Source of the DNA: a virus
Length of the DNA stretch: 25,572 bases
Virus record (IMG/VR): IMGVR_UViG_3300021959_000342
Coordinates: 1 to 25,572 of that record
Strand: one strand, 5' to 3'
Shown: positions 13,724-23,900 of the stretch, piece after piece
How the letters are laid out: the number at the start of each line of letters is the position of its first letter
Numbering within the stretch: the stretch's first letter is position 1
Position numbers and translations under genes: made by a program
The notes under the pieces: model-generated
The model's input: the letters and a program-made list of their open reading frames with translations, nothing else
What the model was told of the DNA's origin: nothing
The model's database searches: none

Positions 13724-14416
13724 ATGAAATTTTTAAAATCACAAAACACTTCGCGCTACAGTCCTAGCGATAACACATTCTTAGTGAATCCTTACGGAAG
13801 AGCAGTAATGGATTTCAATGGAGCAGTAATGGTTCCAAAAGGAACTACTGCTGAAAGACCAGATATTACTTCTGTAAGACAACCAGCAGAAGGTAATGCA
13901 ACATATCCTGCTAATGGATATCTAAGATTTAATACTGATGATAATGCATTTGAAGGTTACATAAACGGTAGATGGGAAACTATTAGAGCACCAGGCGCAT
14001 CAACAATTTCCATAGAAACATTTGGTCCGGGTGATGCAACCAGCACACTGTTTGGTCCCTTATCAAACGTGCCTGCAAGTGCAAATAATTTAATAGTTTT
14101 AGTTGAAAACGTTATGCAAATACCAACAACAAACTTTACCATAACACAGAATCCTAGCTCAACAGGAACAGGTGAAGAAGTTGATTCAGGAAATTTTGTA
14201 ACAAGTACGGAATACATTATTACTGCAACTGGTTCAACAGATTTTGTATCAGAACATGGAGCAGCAGATAACAATCCTGGAACAGTATTTACGGCAGCAT
14301 CAGCAGGAACTCCTGATGCAACCGGGTTGGCTAGACCAACAGGATGGTACTTAAACTTTACTTCGGCAGTACCGTTTGATAAAAATGTTACGATGTTCTT
14401 TGGATTTGCAAACTAA
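13724..14416 (+). CDS. Tail-fibre-type protein with AERP/RFNT module
   Basis: A 230-residue protein. After a short start (MKFLKSQNTSRYSPSDNTFLVN) comes the fibre module VPKGTTAERP ... GYLRFNTDDNAFEGY ... W (about residues 37-86). Related modules lie in the proteins at 14416 and 16159. The second half (from about 95) is a beta domain with LIVLVENVMQIPTTNFTI and ends in TMFFGFAN. TAGGAG overlapping the upstream stop gives the start. Its own TAA shares one base with the next ATG (TAATG), so the two are probably coupled and made in fixed ratio. Confidence 0.72.
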   Translation: MKFLKSQNTSRYSPSDNTFLVNPYGRAVMDFNGAVMVPKGTTAERPDITSVRQPAEGNATYPANGYLRFNTDDNAFEGYINGRWETIRAPGASTISIETFGPGDATSTLFGPLSNVPASANNLIVLVENVMQIPTTNFTITQNPSSTGTGEEVDSGNFVTSTEYIITATGSTDFVSEHGAADNNPGTVFTAASAGTPDATGLARPTGWYLNFTSAVPFDKNVTMFFGFAN

Positions 14417-16041
14417 TGGCACAACTGGGGCGAATAAGCGGACACTTACTTAATGCTAACCTTGAAAGGAACGGCGTTGATCTTACATTTAAAAATACCA
14501 ATTTTGATTCGGCATTACTTTTTCTTGATGTAAATTCAAACAAAATAGGTGTTAAAACAGATTCCCCTATTTTTGATTTAGACATCAACAATGATATTTC
14601 AACTACAAATGCAAATGCTACTAATAGAGCAAACATTGACAATATCATAGTTAATAACAACAGTAATTTTACTACAAAAGTAGGACCAATAAACATTGTT
14701 CCTGATCAAAACAATCCAAACATTTTTTTAAACAGGATGAGATCGGATGATTTGGATTTTAATGATAACACAATAAGTGGTTTGAATAGTAATCAACCAG
14801 TTGCATTCCAGGCAAGCGGAAGCGGAACTATAGAAGTTTTTGCTAATGCAAATGTTACTGGCGACCTAAGCATATCAGGTAATGTTTTAATTGATGGAAA
14901 CCTTTCATCAGCAGGAACTGTAATAGTTGGTGATAGTCCGTTGGACACAATTACTATAGCACCCGATCTTACACAGAATATTGTTCCTGGTGATGACAAT
15001 GTTCATGAATTAGGACAACAGGCAAATGATTCTAGTCCAAGAAGATGGGCAGAACTTTGGACACCAGATTTAACAAATGTTGATACAATGAGACCTAATG
15101 CTGCTATAGTCAGTGACCAAACCAGCATGGATGGTGTTAATAACGAAATTTTTGCCTTACAATCAAACGATCCAATAGTGCTTGCTCCTGATAGCGGAAT
15201 AAACTATATTGAATGGACAAGATGGCATGAAATAACAGCAAGTTCAACTTCTGCAAGCATAAGCGGTACAACACTTACGGTAGGCGGAACGATAACAGGT
15301 TCTTTTATTCCAGGCACCCAACTGTCTGGTGTTGGAATACTTCCGGGCACCGTAATTACAGAAACATCAACAGGCAGCGACAGTTCCGGAACATATACGG
15401 TTAATTTAAATTATGATGGCTCGGGTGGTAATCCTAGTCCAATCGGACCCATATCAATCACAGGGTCAGTTGATAACATAGACAATCTAACTGACATCGG
15501 TGGTGGTCCAAGAATTTCTCCACAAACACCTCTTACCTTTGCCAGCACTGGCATTGGCTACTTAAGATTTACGGATACAAGTGCAATTGTAGTGCCTGCA
15601 GGCGATAATTCAGATAGACCAGCAAGACCAGAACTGGGAGATACTAGATGGAATACTGCACTAGATTACCTAGAATGTTTTGCCGGCCCTGTTGAAGCAG
15701 TAACAGCCAGCGGAACAGTTAGCGGACTAGCAGACCAAACAGTTAGTTCAGGAGCAACTACATCAGATGGTCCAGGAACGGGGGCAGCATTTAACCTAAG
15801 CATAGTATCAGGAGTGTTAAGCATTTCTATTACCGCTGTAGGACAGGAATACCTACAGGGTGACAAAATTTATATAAGTGGTACAGTTTTTGTTGGTGGA
15901 TCTAGTCCAGCCAATGACATTGAACTAACGGTTGGTGCGCAGACCACGGGCGGGTACGCAATTGCAACTGGTGGTGGTGAGGAAGTTACTGAGGAATTAA
16001 TGGAAGACCTGGGTAACGTATATGCCCTAATACTGGCATAA
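14416..16041 (+). CDS. Tail-fibre protein with GRISG N-terminal module
   Basis: A 541-residue fibre-like protein. The N-terminus GRISGHLLNANLERNGVDL ... LDVNSNKIGV matches that of the protein at 16159. A shaft with GNVLIDGNLSSAGTVIVGD and a DNVHELG...RRWAELW motif follows. A beta domain of the GTTLTVGG...GTYTVN type sits near 275-350, then an ERP-like module (PAGDNSDRPARPELGDTRWN, about 394). An inserted domain around 437-520 contains EYLQGDKIYISG and PANDIELTVG; a relative of it occurs in the giant fibre at 17936. The end is LGNVYALILA. Coupled by a 1-nt overlap to the gene before. A hairpin leader and promoter for the next fibre follow it. Confidence 0.78.
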   Translation: MAQLGRISGHLLNANLERNGVDLTFKNTNFDSALLFLDVNSNKIGVKTDSPIFDLDINNDISTTNANATNRANIDNIIVNNNSNFTTKVGPINIVPDQNNPNIFLNRMRSDDLDFNDNTISGLNSNQPVAFQASGSGTIEVFANANVTGDLSISGNVLIDGNLSSAGTVIVGDSPLDTITIAPDLTQNIVPGDDNVHELGQQANDSSPRRWAELWTPDLTNVDTMRPNAAIVSDQTSMDGVNNEIFALQSNDPIVLAPDSGINYIEWTRWHEITASSTSASISGTTLTVGGTITGSFIPGTQLSGVGILPGTVITETSTGSDSSGTYTVNLNYDGSGGNPSPIGPISITGSVDNIDNLTDIGGGPRISPQTPLTFASTGIGYLRFTDTSAIVVPAGDNSDRPARPELGDTRWNTALDYLECFAGPVEAVTASGTVSGLADQTVSSGATTSDGPGTGAAFNLSIVSGVLSISITAVGQEYLQGDKIYISGTVFVGGSSPANDIELTVGAQTTGGYAIATGGGEEVTEELMEDLGNVYALILA

Positions 16042-16053
16042 TTCTTCATAAAG

Positions 16054-16061
16054 GCTAAATA
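16054..16061 (+). promoter_or_regulatory. Late-promoter-like octamer GCTAAATA
   Basis: Six of eight bases match TATAAATA. It lies in the largest gap (117 nt) of the fibre region, and the inferred start near 16067 coincides with the foot of a hairpin. Confidence 0.45.
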
Positions 16062-16066
16062 CTAGT

Positions 16067-16158
16067 GTTAATGCCGACCAAGCATTAATCTTTTACTGTG
16101 GTTAGCCCGCAATGCAAGGTGGCTAGAGGGACAGGATCCCCGTGTATAAGGAGAGACA
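16067..16158 (+). promoter_or_regulatory. Structured 5' leader B
   Basis: An inferred leader of about 92 nt. Hairpin 1 is TTAATGC-CGACCAA-GCATTAA (16068-16088), extendable by a G-U pair to the inferred first nucleotide. Hairpin 2 is TAGCC ... GGCTA (16103-16125). Hairpin 3 is GGGA-CAGGA-TCCC (16128-16140). It ends in TATAAGGAGA before the ATG. No known riboswitch or tRNA fold was recognised. Confidence 0.5.
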
Positions 16159-17211
16159 ATGGCGATTGGTCGTATATCAGGGCCGCTCTTAAAGGCAAAT
16201 CTCATACGTAACGGTGTGGATTTGGCATTTGAGACCGACTTACTTTACATTGATGTCAATAATAACCGCATAGGTATCAATAATGCGTCTCCTAGCACGG
16301 ACTTGGATGTTAATGGTACAACTAGAAGTACCACACTCACAGTAGATAATCAATTAGACATCGGAAATTTAACTATTACGGGCAATACCGTAAGTAGTAC
16401 TATAAACACTATTTCATTTGCACCTTCAGGTGATGATCCTGTTGTATATCATTCAGTGCTAGACGTTGATGATATTAGAATTACAGGTAATACTGTTTCA
16501 ACAACAAATAGCAATTCTAATCTTGAACTTAAACCAAACGGTTCAGGAACACTAGAATTACAATCAAGCACAAACATTACCGGTGACCTTTATGTTACAG
16601 GAAATGTAAATGCAGATGGAAACGTTACCATAGGCGGTAACATTACCATTGGTGACAGTTTAACAGACGAAATTCAATTTGTCGGTAGCATCAAGAGTGA
16701 TTTAATTCCTGAATCAGACAATACTTATGATCTAGGATCAAGTTCATTTAGATGGAAAACTGCATATGTTAATGATCTTTTTGCAGATACTCTTAATGTT
16801 CCAACGCTAGACATTGGCGATATCTCAATAAGAGATAATGAAATTACAACTGGCACAGGACTAGACCTTTACATTAATGGTAACGGAACTGGTGGTGTTA
16901 GATTAGGAAATTTTAAAATTGTAGATAACGTAATTACAAACGTTTCAAACAATGCAATTACACAAATTGGTCAAACAGGTACAGGTTACTTTAAGATCGA
17001 TACTACAAACGGATTTGTTCCTCCAAGAGGAACTGATGCAGAACGTCCTACCGCATATGCCGTATTAGGTATGACGAGATATAACACGAATTCGAAAGCA
17101 TTGGAAGTATGGGATGGTACTGCTTGGGCTTCTCCAGCAGGTGCTACTGGTGCTGTTTCGGAAATTGTAGCAAATGACATTGCGGCATCATTTGCATTAA
17201 TGTTAGGATAA
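16159..17211 (+). CDS. Tail-fibre protein, paralogue of the one at 14416
   Basis: A 350-residue fibre-like protein. It opens GRISGPLLKANLIRNGVDLA followed by LLYIDVNNNRIGI, the same module as the protein at 14416. The shaft has the common phage pattern YVTGNVNADGNVTIGGNI and the motif ESDNTYDLGSSSFRWKTAY. The C-terminal module is PPRGTDAERPTAYAVLGMTR with RYNT and an EVWDGTAW strand (about 295-330). It ends in AASFALMLG, like the ALILA end of its paralogue. AAGGAGA lies 6 nt before the ATG. It is shorter than the paralogue because it lacks the two inserted domains. Its own late promoter and leader suggest separate control of its amount. Confidence 0.8.
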   Translation: MAIGRISGPLLKANLIRNGVDLAFETDLLYIDVNNNRIGINNASPSTDLDVNGTTRSTTLTVDNQLDIGNLTITGNTVSSTINTISFAPSGDDPVVYHSVLDVDDIRITGNTVSTTNSNSNLELKPNGSGTLELQSSTNITGDLYVTGNVNADGNVTIGGNITIGDSLTDEIQFVGSIKSDLIPESDNTYDLGSSSFRWKTAYVNDLFADTLNVPTLDIGDISIRDNEITTGTGLDLYINGNGTGGVRLGNFKIVDNVITNVSNNAITQIGQTGTGYFKIDTTNGFVPPRGTDAERPTAYAVLGMTRYNTNSKALEVWDGTAWASPAGATGAVSEIVANDIAASFALMLG

Positions 17212-17218
17212 TTATAGT

Positions 17219-17551
17219 ATGCCAACAGTATTCAAACACGCAGTTAATACAGACGTAGGGACAACACCCGTAGATGTTTTACAAATCGGTGCAGGTGTTA
17301 GAGCAACGGTAATTGGAATTAATTTAGCAAACACTACTGATTACGATACGGTAGTTGCAGATTTATTTGTGATTGATGAAAACTCAACGCAGGCCTATTA
17401 TGTGCGAGGAATAACAATTCCGCCCAAGAGTACCATTAAGGTAATTACACAGGGCGAAAGGTTAATCTTGCCTGAAACTGCGGGATTGAGATTAGTGAGC
17501 GATACTGATAACAGCATTGATTCAACCATTAGTTATGTTGAGATATCATAA
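17219..17551 (+). CDS. Small beta-sandwich structural protein, paralogue of 13337
   Basis: A 110-residue protein of strand-rich pattern: VFKHAVNTDVGTTPVDVLQI, RATVIGINLANTT, YYVRGITIPPKSTIKVI, ERLILPETAGLRLVS and STISYVEIS. The same order of strands is seen in the 125-residue protein at 13337. AGGA lies about 10 nt before the ATG, inside the end of the preceding gene, so initiation is probably moderate and coupled. It is likely a small virion protein that works with the fibres; no enzymatic motif is visible. Confidence 0.65.
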   Translation: MPTVFKHAVNTDVGTTPVDVLQIGAGVRATVIGINLANTTDYDTVVADLFVIDENSTQAYYVRGITIPPKSTIKVITQGERLILPETAGLRLVSDTDNSIDSTISYVEIS

Positions 17552-17561
17552 GGAGTAAGAC

Positions 17562-17927
17562 ATGCCAAGTACATATTATGTAGGAACAAGTCCAGATACA
17601 GCACTAGGTGATAGTCCTAATTATTTTTATGCTATTCGCAGAAACGCAGATGGTGAATTATTTTTGGTTAGAAGTGACCAATTAAGAGATAAGGATTCTA
17701 TTACAATAAATGAACCAGGATCACCAAGCGAAAACTTTGAGGATTTAGAACCTGGAATTGATTATTTTGATGGAATTCAAGCAAACCACGAACCTGCTTT
17801 TGCAAACATTAAATATCCCCAGTACAGATGGGATGACAGAAGCATTTTGTATTACGTAGATGATGAAGGACAGTTGGTACAAAGAATTAATTATTCTTAC
17901 AATTACCCAACTGGAATTTCAAGTTAG
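17562..17927 (+). CDS. Small structural protein upstream of the giant fibre, family not recognised
   Basis: A 121-residue acidic protein beginning MPSTYYVGTSPDTALGDSPN, with YFYAIRRNADGELFLVRSDQ, a Glu/Asp-rich middle (SENFEDLEPGIDYFDGIQ) and a Tyr-rich end (YPQYRWDDRSILYYVDDEGQ). AAGGAGTAAG precedes the ATG, so it is well translated. It lies 8 nt before the 1991-residue fibre gene and is probably co-transcribed with it. The aromatic end suggests protein-protein contact. It may be a fibre adaptor; this is inference from position alone. Confidence 0.68.
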   Translation: MPSTYYVGTSPDTALGDSPNYFYAIRRNADGELFLVRSDQLRDKDSITINEPGSPSENFEDLEPGIDYFDGIQANHEPAFANIKYPQYRWDDRSILYYVDDEGQLVQRINYSYNYPTGISS

Positions 17928-17935
17928 GATAAATT

Positions 17936-20900
17936 ATGGCAGAGTTTAAAATAAGTCGAATTAGATATACCTGGAAAGGTGCATGGGGTCAATCAATAGC
18001 CTACCAAAGAGACGATGTCGTTTCTATTGGTGGATCAAGTTATGTCTGTCTCATAGGACATACCGCAGCAGCAAATTTTTACGATGATCTTTATTTTATT
18101 CCTCCGGGCGATACTGCTCCAACTCCAAGATGGGTAAAAATGACAGATGGCTTCTACTTTAGAGGCGACTGGCAAACTGGTACCGCATATGGCTTAGGTG
18201 ATGTTATTGTAGAAGGTGGAAAACTGTATCTCTGCACAGTGGCACACACTTCACATTCAACGGCATTTAGAAATGATTCAAGCAATTGGACTACATTTGC
18301 AAACTCAGAAGGATGGGCTAATGAATGGGCACCAGCAACAAATTATGAAGTTGGCGATTTAGTAAGATGGGGTGGAATAGTTTATAAATGTAAATCCGGT
18401 CACCTTTCAAGTTCTAACTCACAAGGATTATATGGTCAAATATCATTCTGGGACAACTACATCATTAATGTTGAATGGGTTGATTTTTGGAGACCATCAA
18501 TACTTTACAAGACTAACGACCTAGTAAGATACCAAGGTACTCTTCATAGATGTACTGATCCTCATACTTCAACAGCAACCTTTGATGCTACTAAATTTTC
18601 AGTTGAACTGCTTGGTAGTGAATATGAATCAACATGGAATTCAGACTCCTATTATGGAATAGGTAGCGTTGTTCAATATGGTGGATATCTATATCGTGCT
18701 AATTTTTCTCACTCTGCAAATGATTCAGGACATGATCCAATTAATTCAATCTATCAAGCAGAAGGAAATCCTGCTTGGTCAATACTATCCAAGGGAAATA
18801 ACTGGAGAGGTGTTTGGTCAGCAGCCAATACATACAAGACTGGTGACGTCGTAAGACGTGGTGGTAACTTATATGTTGCTATCCTAGACACGGTTGATGA
18901 CGGAAGTACTCTTGATTATCTGGATGCTTCTAACTGGGAATTAATTCTAGAAGGACAAAATTATGCTGGTACTTGGACTAGCGGCACAACATATTCATTG
19001 AATGATGTTGTTGTTTTCAAGGGTTCAACTTATAAATCAAACATTGAACACACAGCAGCAACTGATAACTTTCCTGGAGATAACGGTAGCGGATATAACT
19101 ATTGGGATCTATTAATCCAAGGTGACGAATTTGGTGCGCTGGATACGCAGGGACAACTATTAACATATGGTTTAAGTAGATCCGAAGTTGGTGATGGATC
19201 AACGCTAGGAACTGTAGGATTAGAAATTGGTAACCAAGGACAGGTATTAAGTGTTACTCCAACTTCAACTGCTGGCTACAGAACATTTGCACAACAACCT
19301 AGACAATTTTATGTGTCACCGAACGGAAGTGATGACTACGATTTACCGGTACCTCAATATATTAGAAAGGTAGTAACAACAACCTACAGAGAAATTCAAC
19401 AACCATCAGGATTACCTACGATAATCATTAATGACGATGGCTATTATTATGTTGATGGAGAAAGAAATCCAGCCATAACATTAGAAAGAGGAAATGTTTA
19501 TATATTTGATCAATCTGATGCAAGTAACAAACCACATCCTTTGTATTTCTCAGCAGATAATTTCAATGGATTACTTGCAGGCGGAACTGAATACGGTATT
19601 AATGTTACCTATAAGATTGAAAACGCAATAGTGAGTTTTGCAGATTATGTTGCATCGTTCTCAGGAGCAACACAGCGTTCAGTAGAAATTTATACAACAT
19701 CAAATACTCCGACAACTGTCTGGTATGTTTGTTACAGTCATTTGAATATGGGTAATGCAATTACCTTAATTGACAATACAGCAAATATTGGTGGTACTCT
19801 TTTCAAACCATTTAGAACTGTTAGATATGCTCTAGAAAGAGCAGATGACGGATACACTGGAAACACTACCATTCATGTTGAAACAGGATTATTTCAAGAA
19901 ACACTTCCTATGATTGTTCCGGCAAAGACTGTCGTTCTTGGCGCGGAATTAAGAAGCACAGCAATCAAGGCGGCACCAGCAGTCGCAGCCTTATCAGATG
20001 ATGCACAATACACCATACTGTCTCTTACTAGAATTAAGAACTTAATGTCAGATGTATTGCAAGGAAATGCAATTACCAAATCAACCAGCAATGCAGAAAA
20101 TCCTGTAGTGATTATAGAAGGCACTGGTGGTCAAAAATTATTAGTTGATAGCAACACTGTAACTGCTGTTAGTGATTTGATTGATGATGCAATTCAGTAC
20201 ATTAATTTCTATGTGAATAGTACTGGAAGTGATGTTACTGTTACTAGTAACAATACAAAAATTACAAATCTTGAAAAACTAAACACTGTAAGAATGCTTC
20301 TAACTAATAGAACATTCTTTGAAAAAGAAGCAGTTGCATACATGCAGGACAACTTCCCTGACTATGCATTCGATGGAACACGCTGTGCTAGAGATATGAG
20401 AAAATTCATAGATGCATTTGCGTATGATGTTTCGTATCCAGGAAATTACAAAACAATAATGGCAGCAAGATTATACAAAAATGCTGTGTTGGGTTCTGCA
20501 GGCGAAGACATGTTCTATCTAAGAGATGCTACAGGATTAAGAAACTGTACCCTAACAGGACTAACGGGTGCGCTTAACCCACCAAATGTTTTTGATCTTT
20601 ACAGAAGACCAACAGGAGGATCTTTCTGTTCATTGGATCCAGGTTGGGGTCCAGCAGATAATAGAACTTGGATTAACACACGTTCGCCATACATTCAAGG
20701 TGTTACCACAATTGGTACAGGATGTGTTGGTCAGAAGATTGATGGCTTCCTACACAACGGCGGAAACAAATCAATGGTGTCCAATGACTTTACTCAGGTA
20801 TTGAGTGATGGTATTGGTGCATATGTTCTTAACGGTGGTAGAGCGGAACTAGTTTCAGTATTCACATATTACAATCAAGTAGGTTATCTAGCAGAAAATG

Positions 20901-23900
20901 GTGGTATAATCAGAGCAACGAATGGTAACTGTTCATATGGTAGATTTGGTGCAATTGCAGATGGAATTGACGACACAGAAACTCCAGCCACTGCCTCAGT
21001 AAATGGTAGAACTGGAGAAGCAACAGTTGATGGTGCATTTTCAGGAGATTTCTCAGGAACTATTAAACTTGTTGAATATCTAAATGCCGGCAATGACTAC
21101 TACACTGCAACAGCATCCATAATTGGTTCTGGAGCCGGTGTCCAAGCGGTTATGGATGAATTCCGTGATAATGCCGTGTTTGAAGCAAGGTTACAGGATG
21201 CCAGCGATTCAACCATATTGGTTGGTGGTGGTGGATATGTTACCGTTGCTGGTAACGCACAGGTTAGTTTGTCCGGATTTGATGACACTCTTGGAATTAC
21301 GATTAGTACTGCTGATAGCCAATCAGAACCTGCATACATTGGAATGAGAATTCTAATTACGAGTGGTACTGGTACTGGTCAGTATGGTACGATTACTGCA
21401 TATAATATTTCTAACAAGCAGGTACTTGTTAAGAGAGAATCAGACGGAGTGGTAGGATGGGATAACGTGGTACCAGGAACACCTGCGGTAACACAGTTTG
21501 ATACATCTACCTCGTATGTGGTTGAACCAACTCCACAATTTACTGCTCCTGAATATTCAGCAACCAACGTTGAAGTTGATACTAGTGCAACATGGAACGA
21601 TGTCATATACTCAGAAACATCAAGAGTATATTCAAACGTTTCGGCTTCCCTAGGTACAGGAAGTGTTGTTGAGGATGATGGACTTGTGGCAACCGGTGCA
21701 AGATTTAATGTAACGAGATCAGGAAGAACATACACTGCCGTAACATTAGTCAATGGTGGTGCCGGCTATGCAGTGGGCGACTCGGTTACAATTAGTGGTG
21801 CTGCTCTTGGCGGTGAAGTAGTAACGAATGATGTTACCATTAAGGTAACGGCAATTTCCGATGATAGTACCAACTCCATAGTTTCATACACGTATTCAGG
21901 TTATCCTACTAGTGGAACTTTTATTGCGGTAGCAACAGGAAGTGCTACAGGACTTCGTTCAACCAATGGAGAAACATGGTCATCATTCACAATGCCAAGT
22001 GCAGGTGAGTGGTTCCTATCCAGAGGGAATAACAGAATTATTGCTGTAAGAGGTGGTACCACAAATGGTGCATATACTGATGATGGACTTACATGGACAA
22101 ACACCACACTACCAGCAAGCACATTGTGGAACGGTGTTACATATGGTAATGGAGTGCATTTAGCAATTTCTAGTTCATTGACCAATACCGCTGCATACAG
22201 TATTGATAATGGAGAAACATGGACATCAACTACATTACCAACAATCGGTGATTCAACAAACAATGAATGGCAGAAAGTTGCATATGGTGCAGGAAAATTT
22301 GTTGTAGTTGCTAATTCAAATAACGTTGTTGCAACGGGCGAGTACAATAGTTCCACGGATACATGGACATGGGCCGGACACGTAATGGATGTGATTGACG
22401 ATTCATCACAGAAAGATTGGATTGATGTTGAATATGGAAACAATAGATTCGTAGCAGTATCCACACAGGGAGATGTTGCTTACTCATTTGACGGAGAAAC
22501 TTGGTATGGTGCAACTTTACCAACACAGGACGGTTCAACTGCACACAATTGGAGAAGAATCTCATACGGTCAGGGAGTATTCTTTGCTGTTGGTACCACG
22601 GGTGGTAGAGATGTTGGAGGAATACCAAACACTGGCGGTCCATCAACGTTTGCTGCAACATCATACGACGGTATAGTTTGGACAACTAGACTACTTGCCA
22701 GTGAAAGAAATTGGGAAGCAGTTGCTTTTGGTAATCCTTACATTCCGGGAGAAGATTCAACAGTCATTGGAAGAACAGGAACTTGGGTTGTGGTTGCAAC
22801 AGGAAATAGATTCCAAAAAGTTCGTGCTGGTGCAACGGCAATGGGAAGAGTATCAATAACATCTGGTAGAATTGCCAAAATGAAATTATGGGAACCGGGT
22901 TCGGGTTACCAAGCATCACCCACTCTTACACTAGTTGATCCTTCGAATACATCGGATGCAATCTTCGACTGTAGAATTGGTGATGGTGTATTGGGACAAC
23001 CAACATTCACAAACAGAGGTACAGGGTACAAATCATCAACGACAAGAGTTACAATAACAGGAAGTGGATATGCTGATACGTATGCTGTTGGTAAATTTGT
23101 TACAGTAAAAGGATTAGTATCTTATCCAGGTCCTGGTGCTCAGCTCACATTCAATGGTGAGGATCAGATATATACCATGGTAAGCATCACTGAACTTGGT
23201 GAAAATTATCTAGGCGAAACTGGTTTCTCAGCAACCTTAAGAGTATCACCTCAAATTAAAGTAAGAGACAATTTTGGTCATGATACTGTTCTAACAATTA
23301 GAGAGCAGTATTCACAATGTAGAATTACTGGACACGATTTCCTAGATGTGGGCACAGGAAATTTTGAGGAAACCAACTATCCAACATTATATGCAACTGG
23401 ATTATACACACCTGCTCCTGAAAACGAAGTTATTGAGGAAACAGGCGGTAAAGTGTTCTATACATCCACTGACCAAAGTGGTAACTTTAGAACTGGAGAA
23501 TTATTTGCAGTTGAACAGGCAACGGGTATCGTTACAATTAGTGCTGATTTCTTTGACTTATCAGGATTGACAGAACTAAGACTTGGCGGTATTAGAGTTG
23601 GTGGTTCGGGTGTTATCATTAGAGAGTTTTCAACGGATCCTTTATTCACTGAAGACTCACCTAACATCATACCAACACAGAGATCTATTGCTGCCTACTT
23701 GGCTAATAGATTAAGCATCGGTGGATCGGAATTAACAACGACAAGTTTTATTGCAGGTAATGTGTTGGTAGGACCAGCATTAATTAACAACGTGTTATCA
23801 ACAGCGGTAAGATTGCCAAAAGTGGCAAAATTTGAGGGAGATAAAGCACAGATAGACGGATCAATACTGGCACAATCAATGTTCCATAGATCTTTCGACA

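Noticed and set aside
16067-16158. tRNA or tRNA-like gene in leader B
   Set aside because: Hairpins are present, but there is no acceptor stem pairing, no TTC T-loop and no recognisable anticodon arm.
17207-17218. Third leaderless-type promoter (GATAATTA-TAGT-ATG) before the gene at 17219
   Set aside because: It is a poorer match to the late octamer, and AGGA at acceptable spacing explains the start by coupling to the upstream gene.
21901-22464. Minus-strand 187-codon ORF in the giant fibre
   Set aside because: It mirrors Asp-box repeat codons of the fibre gene; several such shadows occur here without start signals.
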